DNA from: Gemmatimonadota bacterium
GTDB lineage: Bacteria; Gemmatimonadota; Gemmatimonadetes; Gemmatimonadales; Gemmatimonadaceae
Direction of reading: 5' to 3'
Length of the DNA: 64,000 nt
Assembly (NCBI GenBank): GCA_020161135.1
Contig: JAIUOB010000004.1
Span: 248,001 to 312,000 of the forward strand
Of this stretch, positions 53,093 to 60,621 are shown piece by piece. The stretch's first letter is position 1. Every line of letters begins with the position of its first letter. The position numbers were made by a program, and so were the translations under genes. A model generated the notes under the pieces. The model worked only from the letters and a program-made list of their open reading frames with translations, was not told the origin of the DNA and ran no database searches.

Positions 53093-53101
53093 TCCCTGAT
53101 C

Positions 53102-54595
53102 ATGGCTGGATTCTCCCCCCTTCCGTCCGGGGCCCGGCGCCTGCGCCGACGCCCCGCCTCGGCGGCCCGCCGCGTGGCACATGGGCTGGCCAGCGTCTTC
53201 GCCGTGGCGGCGGGCGTCCTCGCGCTGACGCGACCCCTCGCCGCACAGGTCTCGCCCACCTCCCGCCTCGCGCGCGTGAGCGGCGTGGTGTACGACAGCG
53301 TGGCCGGCGCGCCCCTCCGCGGCGCGGTGGTGCAACTGGTCGCCACGGATGACGGCGCCAATTTCACCCGCGGCGTCCGCACGGACAGCTACGGCGAGTT
53401 CACCGTCACCGATGTGCCGGCCGGCCGCTACGTGATCGGCTTCCAGCACCCGATGCTCGACTCACTTGGCGTGGAGCCGCCCACGCGCTCGCTCACGGTG
53501 CGCGACGGCACGCCCGTGCGCAGCGACCTCTCCATCCCGGGCCCGGCCACCATCCGCGCCGCAGTGTGCGGGGCGCCCACGCTCACGCAAACGGGCACGC
53601 TCATCGTCGGCTACGTGCGCGACGCGCGCACCGGTGCGCCGGTGGCCAACGCGACCATCACTGGCCAGTGGTTCGAGTATGCGCTCGGCCGCGGCGGCGT
53701 GCAGGGGCGACGCCCGACGCGCGTGGCCAAGAGCTTCGCGACAGGCTGGTTCGCGCTGTGCAACGTCCCCAGCCCGGGGCAGATCGCGCTCCAGGCGACG
53801 TCGGGGAGCGACAGCACCGATCTCATCGAGTTCGAGATGCCGCGACGGGGCTTCGCGCGCACCGAGCTCACTCTTGCGCCCGCCGGCCACACGGTGCGCA
53901 TGACGGGTGTCGTGCAGACCGCAGTCGGTGGGCAACCGCTCCCCAACGTGCAGGTGGCCGTGAGCGGCCGGCCGCCGGTGCGCACCAACCTGCGCGGCGA
54001 GTTCACCCTCACCGCGCCTGCCGGCACGCGCACGCTGGATGCGCGCCTCGTGGGGTACTACCCGGTGCATCAGGTCGTGTCCGTGCAGGACTCGATGCCC
54101 ACGCTGCGCCTCGGCCTGTCGACGCTGCGGGCGGTGCTGGACACCATGAAAGTGGTCGCGAGCCTCGGGCCGGCCGCCGCCGTGCTCGACTTCGAGAAGC
54201 GGCGGCGCAGCTCGCCGGGGCGCTTCATCGACGCCCGCGAGATCGCCCAGCGCAATCCGACGCTCACCTCCGACCTCTTCCGCGCGATGGTCGGTGTGTA
54301 TCTCGAGACCATCACGCCGGCCGACACCATGTCGATCTTCGCCGGCGGGGCCCAGCCGGAGTCGTCGAGCATGAACGAGCTGCGCATCATGATGCGCGGC
54401 GTGTTCGCCAATCGCTGCGTGCCCCTCATCTTCGTGAATGGGGCCATGCTGCGCGACGTGACCGCCGCCGAGGTCGACATGCTCGTCTCGCCGCGTGAGC
54501 TGCTCGGTGTCGAGGTGTACCAGCCCGGGCAGGTGCCGCCGCAGTTCGACCAGGCGATGAACGGGTGCGGGTCGGTGGTGTTCTGGCGCCGCTAG
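53102..54595 (+). CDS. Carboxypeptidase-regulatory-like protein with TonB-plug-like end
   Basis: A 497-residue secreted protein with a signal peptide (about 1-50, ending PLAAQV). Three carboxypeptidase-regulatory/Ig-like domains follow: VSGVVYDSVAGAPLRGAVVQ, VGYVRDARTGAPVANATITG and MTGVVQTAVGGQPLPNVQVA. The C-terminal 110 residues (LDTMKVVAS, IAQRNPTLTSDLFRAMVGVY, LGVEVYQPGQVPPQFDQAMN) look like a TonB-receptor plug, but there is no barrel. It may be a stand-alone plug or surface protein. ATG 53102 is preferred to 53057 because of the signal and promoter positions. Confidence 0.8.
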   Translation: MAGFSPLPSGARRLRRRPASAARRVAHGLASVFAVAAGVLALTRPLAAQVSPTSRLARVSGVVYDSVAGAPLRGAVVQLVATDDGANFTRGVRTDSYGEFTVTDVPAGRYVIGFQHPMLDSLGVEPPTRSLTVRDGTPVRSDLSIPGPATIRAAVCGAPTLTQTGTLIVGYVRDARTGAPVANATITGQWFEYALGRGGVQGRRPTRVAKSFATGWFALCNVPSPGQIALQATSGSDSTDLIEFEMPRRGFARTELTLAPAGHTVRMTGVVQTAVGGQPLPNVQVAVSGRPPVRTNLRGEFTLTAPAGTRTLDARLVGYYPVHQVVSVQDSMPTLRLGLSTLRAVLDTMKVVASLGPAAAVLDFEKRRRSSPGRFIDAREIAQRNPTLTSDLFRAMVGVYLETITPADTMSIFAGGAQPESSSMNELRIMMRGVFANRCVPLIFVNGAMLRDVTAAEVDMLVSPRELLGVEVYQPGQVPPQFDQAMNGCGSVVFWRR

Positions 54596-54694
54596 CGTGA
54601 CCGGTGTGACCGCGTGACGGCGGTGCCCGCGCGCGGGTACGGCCGGGTGTCCACCGTCGCTCACGGCGCACGTCGCGCCCCTGCCCGTCGCCTC

Positions 54695-55129
54695 ATGTTC
54701 GCACGCGCCCTCTGGTCGCACACGGTTGTCCTGCTCACCGCGGGCGTTGTGCTCGCCGCGTGCAGCAGCAGCACCAGCCAGGCTCCCGACGACGCCGCCC
54801 GCACGGCAGCGCTGGCCGTCGGCGGCGCCGAAGTCACACCCGCCGGCAGCGCCCTCGGCGTGTCGCTGCTCGCCGTCGCGGGCGACTCGCGCTGTCCGCG
54901 CAGCGTGCAGTGCGTGCGACTCGGCGATGCCACCATTCTCCTCGGTGTGCGTGTCGGCATGGGGCCCACCGTGCCCATGGAGCTCCGGTGGGGCGCTGCG
55001 CCGTCGGACACGGTGGTGGGCGGCGTGCGTCTCGTCTTCGATTCGCTCACGCCCTGGCCGTCGACCCCCGATCCGATTGCAGCGGGCGCCTACCGCGCCT
55101 GGATCAGCGTGAAGCGCCTCGCCCCCTGA
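54695..55129 (+). CDS. Small lipoprotein of unknown function
   Basis: A 144-residue lipoprotein (lipobox VVLAACSSS, Cys about 22). The middle has DSRCPRSVQCVRLGDATI, a two-Cys loop seen in several small secreted bacterial proteins, and beta strands to the end (GAYRAWISVKRLAP). Start MFARALW is chosen as it gives the signal its usual length. No function can be assigned. It ends 29 nt from the convergent DUF2723 stop. Confidence 0.65.
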   Translation: MFARALWSHTVVLLTAGVVLAACSSSTSQAPDDAARTAALAVGGAEVTPAGSALGVSLLAVAGDSRCPRSVQCVRLGDATILLGVRVGMGPTVPMELRWGAAPSDTVVGGVRLVFDSLTPWPSTPDPIAAGAYRAWISVKRLAP

Positions 55130-55157
55130 GGCGGCGTGCCCCGACCAACCGCGCCCA

Positions 55158-57425
55158 CTAAGGCTGCGGTTGCGGTTGCTCGGGGATGACGATCTTTGCC
55201 ATCGGCTGCAGGCGCGCGAGCAGCGCGTTGGCCTCGGTCATCGCGCCACGCGATGCCCACGCGTCGAGCAACGCCTGCGCGCTGGCGAGGTAGGCGTACG
55301 GAATGGACAGCGACGGCCGGTCCACCCAGTGCCCCTGCCGCACCAATGCCTCCGGCCCCTCGTACCGCTTCCACAGCGCCGCCGACGCGTCGATGTCGAC
55401 CCGTGGATTGGCGAGCGCGTTGGCGCGCGGGTCTGCGCTCGCCGCGCCGGCCGGTGGCACGACGAGGCGCTGCGTGAGTCCGTGCTGCACCACCGCATCG
55501 CCCAACCCGATGGAGATCGGGTAGCCGCCGATCGAGAAGTGAATGGGGCGTGCGGGGAAGTGCTCGCGGATGATCTGCAGCACCACCAACTGGTCCTTGG
55601 TCACGAACCCGGCCGGCACCGTGGCTACCAGTCCTGCATGCTCGAAGCGCGCCGGGCTGTTGAGCTGCACGTACGGCGGAATCGACTCGGCCTGGCTCAC
55701 CAGGTGCCGTGCGAACCAGTCGGAGTTGAGGTACGGCACGATCGCGAGCGACACGTCGGGTCGCACCCCTTCGACGAGTTGCGCGTACCACACCGGGAAC
55801 GAATCGTTGTCGCCGTTGGTGATGAGGATGCCGTTGGGTTCGACGCTCTCGAGGAGGTCGCGCGCCCAGGCGGCCGTGAACGTCTGTCCCGCGCGTGAGG
55901 CCACGCGCGCATTCGCGGCGAGCGGCACGAGCGTGAGCGCGAGCAGCAGTGCGCCGGCCGCCACGAGTGTCTCGCGCCCGCGCGCGCGGCTCCAGCGGGC
56001 CCACTGTTCCCAGAGCGCCCCGAGCCCCATGGCCACCCACACGCTCCAGGTGGCGAAGCTCCACAGGTAGAAGTAGTCGCGGTCGCGGACCTCGCGCTCC
56101 ACGCTGTCGCCCAGTTCGGGCGCCTGCGACGCGCCGTACTTGAAGTTGAGGTAGACGATCAGCGCCGGTGTGAGCGTCGCGATGAGCGGCGCGACGAAGA
56201 GGAAGCTGTCGCGGTCGCGTCGGGCATGCGTGGCCGCGCCCACGAGCCCCAGCAGCAGCGCGCCGCAGGCGAAGAGCCACTGCGTGGTGGGCGCACGCTG
56301 GGCGAAGTCGCGCACGAACTGCCACTTGAAGTAGAGCCACCACATGCCGAACTGTGCGCCGAGTGGCGCCTGGCGGTCGGCGACGGCGTGTCCGCCGTAC
56401 TGGTCGCGCGACACGTTCGACCACACCTTGGCCGCCGTCTCGCTGCTGAACGTGCACGACAACTCCGGCGCGCCGGTGCAGGCGGTGGCTTCACCCACGT
56501 TGATGGCCGGGTGATACGCCGCGCGAATGGGCTCGACGAGGAACGGCGTGAGCCCCACGGCCAGCAGCAGCGCGGCACGCGTGAGGGCGCGCCACTGCAG
56601 CAGCGTGCCGGGCTCGCGCAGCAGGACGAACAGGCCGAATGCCGGCAGTGGCAGGAACCCCGCCGGATGGTTCGCGTAGCCCAAGCCACACAGGTAGGCC
56701 ACCAGCGCGAGCCACGCCGCGCGTTCGCCGCCGCCACGCGGCGCATCCCCCCACCGGAGCGCGATCCAACTGCACGTCGCCAGCCCCAGCATCGCCACGG
56801 TGTACACCTTCTCGTTCACCACACTCTGGTGCCACACCGTGAAGCAGGTGGCGCCCAGCCACGCCGCACTCGCGGCAACAGCCTGCCGCCCCCACGCGGG
56901 CAGGGCGACGCCTCGCAGGGCACGCCACGTGACCAGGAACCAGCATCCCGCGCTCAGCGCGCTCGTCGTGGCCGCGAGCAGGTTGACGCGGCCGGCGTAG
57001 CTGAGCGGGAACGGAATGATCGCAAACGCGTGCGCCAGCAGCACGAAGAACGGGTTGCCCGGCGGATGCGGCACGCCCAGCACCTTGGCGGCCGCGATGT
57101 ACTCGCTCGCATCCCACATCGATGTCGTGGGGGCGAGGGTGATGACATACAACGTGAGCACCGCCGCACTCACCGCCGCTGCGGTCGCCCACGGCACACG
57201 GTCGCCAGCCGAAACGGCAGTCGCCCCGGCGGCAGTCGCACCCACCGCCGCGCGCGCGCGACGCGCCGAGAGCACCAGCGCCAGCGGAATGGCCACGACG
57301 TAGCCGAGGACCAGCAGCACCGAGGCCAGCTCGGTGCCGCCACGCCACAGGTCGGCGTAGCCTGCAAGCAGCAGGACGAGGCCGGCCACGCCGGCAAGGA
57401 ACGGCGCGGAACGCAATGTGTGCAT
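55158..57425 (-). CDS. DUF2723 membrane protein (protein O-mannosyltransferase-like)
   Basis: A 755-residue polytopic protein with about 11-13 helices. The DUF2723 core is clear: LAPTTSMWDASEYIAAAKVL, VPHPPGNPFFVLLAHAF and WLGATCFTVWHQSVVNEKVY, similar to GT-C glycosyltransferases with an acidic residue in the first outer loop. A soluble tail (about 470-755) holds NGDNDSFPVWYAQLVEGVRP and a helical end. It probably transfers sugar from a lipid carrier to an exported protein. It lies alone between two short genes and the second sigma unit. Confidence 0.85.
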   Translation of the reverse strand: MHTLRSAPFLAGVAGLVLLLAGYADLWRGGTELASVLLVLGYVVAIPLALVLSARRARAAVGATAAGATAVSAGDRVPWATAAAVSAAVLTLYVITLAPTTSMWDASEYIAAAKVLGVPHPPGNPFFVLLAHAFAIIPFPLSYAGRVNLLAATTSALSAGCWFLVTWRALRGVALPAWGRQAVAASAAWLGATCFTVWHQSVVNEKVYTVAMLGLATCSWIALRWGDAPRGGGERAAWLALVAYLCGLGYANHPAGFLPLPAFGLFVLLREPGTLLQWRALTRAALLLAVGLTPFLVEPIRAAYHPAINVGEATACTGAPELSCTFSSETAAKVWSNVSRDQYGGHAVADRQAPLGAQFGMWWLYFKWQFVRDFAQRAPTTQWLFACGALLLGLVGAATHARRDRDSFLFVAPLIATLTPALIVYLNFKYGASQAPELGDSVEREVRDRDYFYLWSFATWSVWVAMGLGALWEQWARWSRARGRETLVAAGALLLALTLVPLAANARVASRAGQTFTAAWARDLLESVEPNGILITNGDNDSFPVWYAQLVEGVRPDVSLAIVPYLNSDWFARHLVSQAESIPPYVQLNSPARFEHAGLVATVPAGFVTKDQLVVLQIIREHFPARPIHFSIGGYPISIGLGDAVVQHGLTQRLVVPPAGAASADPRANALANPRVDIDASAALWKRYEGPEALVRQGHWVDRPSLSIPYAYLASAQALLDAWASRGAMTEANALLARLQPMAKIVIPEQPQPQP

Positions 57426-57503
57426 GGATTGGTGTGGGAGGCCGCACGCGCTGGCGCCGTGCGAGGCACGGCGACGCGGTGTCGGGTCGCGATCAGGAAG
57501 GCG

Positions 57504-58313
57504 TCAGGGGAGCGCGCTGTCGACGGTGACAGTCGGCGCCAGGGTGGCTGGATGCGCCGCGCCGCGCGAGTCCGTGGCTGCGGGCAGCGCAACAGCCGGC
57601 AGCGGCGCGCCATGGGCCGTGAGCGACAGCACGGCCGTGCCACGCGGCACCAGCACGCGCGCACGCCACACCCGCCGACGCGACGGGGCATCACCCGCGG
57701 CCGCGGCCGATGGGCTGACCCCATCGCGCGCACGGTCGCGCATGGAGAAGAGCGCCGCGACGGCGCGCACCGGCGGCATCCACGACAGGCGCCCGCCGTC
57801 GGCGAGGCGCATGGCGCCCGTGTCCGGCGTGCGCAGCGCCCACGTCAGCTCGACGATGCGCAGCGTGTCCAGCCAGTGCGTCGCCGTCACGGTCGCCGCC
57901 GGACGCACGCTGTCGCCCACGAACACCGCCTCGGGCACCGCCGACCGACGCACCATCTCGTCGCCCACCCGCACCGACAGCACCAGCGCGAGCACGGTGG
58001 AGGCGAGCATCCCGGGCACGCCCGCCAGCACACCCCGGCGACGCCAGCGACTGGGCGCCAGCGCCCGCAGCGTGATGCCGCGCCGGATGAGCGCCCGCAT
58101 GCCCTGCACGCGCTGCGGCAAGGGCTCACGTCGCACGGCGTCCATGATGGCCGTGCGCGACGCACGCATCGCCGCGTCGCCGTCGGCACGCGCTGCCGAG
58201 TGCGACGACGCCCGGGAGGCATCGCGCAACGCGCTACGCAGCACCGCGCGCACCGCCTCGGGCAGCGGGTCGTCCGCGTCCTGCGCGTTCGACACTCCGT
58301 TCCACCTGGTCAT
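57504..58313 (-). CDS. Putative anti-sigma membrane partner of the second ECF sigma factor
   Basis: A 269-residue protein with a soluble N-terminal part (PLPEAVRAVLRSALRDASRA) of about 90 residues, one helix (about 100-122, LASTVLALVLSV) and an outer C-terminal part (about 130-269) without a recognised domain. No zinc-binding Cys/His set. Location 24 nt after the sigma stop and the topology support an anti-sigma role, but the sequence itself does not prove it. MTDGDG at 58331 is an alternative start. Confidence 0.55.
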   Translation of the reverse strand: MTRWNGVSNAQDADDPLPEAVRAVLRSALRDASRASSHSAARADGDAAMRASRTAIMDAVRREPLPQRVQGMRALIRRGITLRALAPSRWRRRGVLAGVPGMLASTVLALVLSVRVGDEMVRRSAVPEAVFVGDSVRPAATVTATHWLDTLRIVELTWALRTPDTGAMRLADGGRLSWMPPVRAVAALFSMRDRARDGVSPSAAAAGDAPSRRRVWRARVLVPRGTAVLSLTAHGAPLPAVALPAATDSRGAAHPATLAPTVTVDSALP

Positions 58314-58337
58314 GCCGTCACCGTCCGTCACCGTCCG

Positions 58338-58928
58338 TCACCGCGTCGATTGAGGGAGGAGCAGCGCGCGCAGCCGCGCGCAGGCCCGGTTCACACGCAT
58401 CTTGAGTGCGGAGACACTGACGCCCGTGAGCGCGGCGAGCTCCGCATAGCCCATCTCTTCACCGTACTTGAGGACCAGCAGCTCACGCTCGGCCGGCGCC
58501 AGGCGCTCCAGCGCGCGCGTCATCTCGAGACGCTGCTCGGCCTGCACGATCGCGTCGTCGGTGGACGCGAGGATGCCCGCGTCCGACCCCGCATGCGTCA
58601 TGGCCTCATCCACCAGCGGCACCCAGCGCGCGTCGCGGGCACGCCGCGTGCGACACTGGTTCACCGCGATGCGCAGCAGCCACGCCGCGAACTTGTCCCG
58701 CTCGCGATAGTGCCCAAGGTGCCGGAACGCACGCAGGAACGTTTCCTGCACGACGTCGTCGGCGTCGTCCGCATTTCCCAGCAACTGCGTGGCCACCCGC
58801 AGGCACCGCGCGTGGTGCCGGTCGACCAGCACGCCGAACGCCTCCCGGTCGCCCGCGAGAACGCGGGCGACGACGGCGGCTTCGGGGAGCGCGGCGAGCG
58901 GCTCGGGGAACGCATCGGAAACGGTCAC
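58338..58928 (-). CDS. ECF sigma factor (second)
   Basis: A 196-residue sigma-70 family protein. Region 2 is at about 25-95 (VDRHHARCLRVATQLLG, DADDVVQETFLRAFRHLGHY) and region 4 at about 135-190 (LERLAPAERELLVLKYGEEM, YAELAALTGVSVSALKMRVN). GTG at 58928 follows AGGAGG almost directly, which is too close for normal spacing, so a nearby TTG at about 58946 could be the true start. The partner membrane protein follows. Target genes are unknown; DUF2723 is the nearest candidate. Confidence 0.88.
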   Translation of the reverse strand: MTVSDAFPEPLAALPEAAVVARVLAGDREAFGVLVDRHHARCLRVATQLLGNADDADDVVQETFLRAFRHLGHYRERDKFAAWLLRIAVNQCRTRRARDARWVPLVDEAMTHAGSDAGILASTDDAIVQAEQRLEMTRALERLAPAERELLVLKYGEEMGYAELAALTGVSVSALKMRVNRACARLRALLLPQSTR

Positions 58929-58957
58929 GCCTCCTAACTCGCCCAATTCCCGCGCGG

Positions 58958-59773
58958 TCACAACCCCCGTGAGACCGCCTCGGTGTCCCGGAGCAGCAGG
59001 CTGCAGCAGGTCAGCGCCCCCTCGGCCTTGGCCAACTCGTCGGCCGGCACCGTGGTCACGGCGTACCCCCGGTCGCGGAGCCGTTGCGCCGTGCGGGGGA
59101 ATGCGGCCGCCACCAGCACCTGGGTACCCACCCGCACCACGTTGGCCGCGCCCGGCTCGCCGGGATCGACCGGGATGGCCGTGAGCGGCGCGAAGGCCGT
59201 CGGGTCGACCCAGGCCGGGTTCACCAGCACCGTGTGGTCGTCCAGCGCCGTCGCGGCGGTCTTGAGGTGCAGGACGCCCGCCACCGGCACGCCGCGCACC
59301 ACGTAGCCGTGCGGCGCCAGCGCGGCGCCAAGCTGCTGCAGCCCCTCGCGGTTGGTCCGCGACGACAGGCCCACGAACACCGCGCGCCCGACCACCAGCA
59401 CGTCGCCCCCATCGAGCGTCGCCGGGTCGGTGAGCGTCACCACCGGTCGCCATGTGGCGAGCAACGCGGCCACCGCCGCCGACTCGCCGCGCCGACTCGC
59501 GGCACCCGGGCGGGTGATGACCGCCACCTCGTCGGTCACGACTGCCGTGTCCTCGATGAAGACCGCGTCGGGACACCCGGGGGCGTCGGGCGCGCGCACC
59601 ACACGACACCCGAGCGTGGCCAGCGCGGCTTCATAGGCCGCATGCTGGGCGACAGCGCGTGCCAGGTCGATGGGCTCGCGGGCGATGTGCGTGAGCTCGC
59701 AGTCGGCGAGCGTCGGACTCACGGCACGCGTGATCGCGATGGTGCCGCTCGCGGTGGCAACGCCGTCGCGCAC
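58958..59773 (-). CDS. Dimethylarginine dimethylaminohydrolase-like amidinotransferase-fold protein
   Basis: A 271-residue enzyme of the guanidino-group-modifying superfamily, probably hydrolysing N-methylated arginine or arginine to citrulline. Motifs are CPDAVFIEDTAVV, LDGGDVLVVGRAVFVGLSSR, the catalytic His in VLHLKTAAT and the nucleophile Cys in ALTCCSLLL (256/257). The GTG start lies 2 nt after the thioesterase stop and gives the family length; longer frames overlap that gene. It is linked to the thioesterase by position. Confidence 0.9.
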   Translation of the reverse strand: MRDGVATASGTIAITRAVSPTLADCELTHIAREPIDLARAVAQHAAYEAALATLGCRVVRAPDAPGCPDAVFIEDTAVVTDEVAVITRPGAASRRGESAAVAALLATWRPVVTLTDPATLDGGDVLVVGRAVFVGLSSRTNREGLQQLGAALAPHGYVVRGVPVAGVLHLKTAATALDDHTVLVNPAWVDPTAFAPLTAIPVDPGEPGAANVVRVGTQVLVAAAFPRTAQRLRDRGYAVTTVPADELAKAEGALTCCSLLLRDTEAVSRGL

Positions 59774-59775
59774 GC

Positions 59776-60189
59776 TCAGCCCTTGGGGTAGAGCACCATC
59801 TGCGTGCAGCGATAGAGCGCGATCGTCTTGCCGGTGTTCGCATGCGTCACCACCGCGTCCCACACCTGCGTCATCCGCCCGCCGTGCACCAGCGTGGCCG
59901 TGCAGGCGATCGTCCCCTCGCGCGCCGTGCTGACATGGCTCGTCTTGAGCTCGATGGTGGTGAAGCCGGTCGCCCCCTCAGGGAGCGAAGACATGCAGCC
60001 GAAACCGGCCGCGGTGTCCGCGAGGCTCACCACCGTGCCGGCATGCAGGAAGCCGTTGGCCGCCATGACTGCCTCGCGGAAGTCGAGTTCGGCGTCCACG
60101 CGTCCATGCGCAGCGTGCGTGATGCGGATGCCGAGATGCCCGGGCAGCCACTGACGCGCCCGCGCCTGCAACGTCTCGAGCAGGCTCAC
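59776..60189 (-). CDS. PaaI-type hotdog-fold thioesterase
   Basis: A 137-residue hotdog-fold acyl-CoA thioesterase. NGFLHAGTVVSLADTAAG is the PaaI/YiiD helix with the Asp/Glu catalytic region, followed by GFTTIELKTSHVSTAREG. Its product would be a free acid and CoA. It could serve phenylacetate degradation but lies 55 kb from paaABCD, so this is only possible. The GTG start overlaps the upstream stop (GTGA). Confidence 0.88.
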   Translation of the reverse strand: MSLLETLQARARQWLPGHLGIRITHAAHGRVDAELDFREAVMAANGFLHAGTVVSLADTAAGFGCMSSLPEGATGFTTIELKTSHVSTAREGTIACTATLVHGGRMTQVWDAVVTHANTGKTIALYRCTQMVLYPKG

Positions 60190-60557
60190 TCCGCCCCCGC
60201 GCGTTCGAACGGGCGATAGATCTTTCCCTGTCCCGGGGGACAGGCCACATCGCGATGGAAGTTGGCGAACACGCCGTCAGGATTGCCGCGCCAGACCCAC
60301 ACGTGCAGGTACCAGAAGTTGAGGGTGTCCTCGCGATGCATCCGCTGGCCGAGCAGCACCGGCGCGGGCGCCTCGCGGGCAAGCAGGGTGTACGGAATGA
60401 TGTACCCGACGCCGTTGAGGCGATATGCCCCGTCCGGCATGCGCTCGTACAGCAGGATCTGCGGGCGCGCCACCGCCGGCGTCGCCGTCATGTTGGCGCG
60501 GTTCACGTGGTGATACCCCATCGCACCGTGATGCTCGTGCACGAGGCACTCCGACAC
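60186..60557 (-). pseudogene. Probable frameshifted remnant of a small secreted protein
   Basis: The open part (123 residues from GTG 60557) has the core GAMGYHHVN, PQILLYERMPDGAYRL, VGYIIPYTLL, YLHVWVWRGNPDGVFANF of a family of small secreted proteins that normally carry a signal peptide and about 70 residues before this core. Here the same frame continues upstream (WLSAGYPRPVSECLV) without any ATG or GTG. A second frame, ending at a TGA at 60578-60580, encodes RAASLALSADWTALTTSHADG, similar to the helix expected just before. A one- or two-base change would join them. No signal peptide is found. Confidence 0.5.
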
Positions 60558-60621
60558 GGGGCGCGGATAACCGGCGCTCAGCCATCCGCGTGCGACGTGG
60601 TGAGCGCCGTCCAGTCCGCGC

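Noticed and set aside
56226..58937. A 903-codon plus-strand frame opposite DUF2723 and the sigma unit
   Set aside because: No recognisable motif, extreme Arg/His content, and three supported genes on the opposite strand.
59776..60189. Thioesterase considered as part of the phenylacetate operon
   Set aside because: It is 55 kb away and linked to the DDAH-like gene, so the PaaI-type fold alone does not show the pathway.
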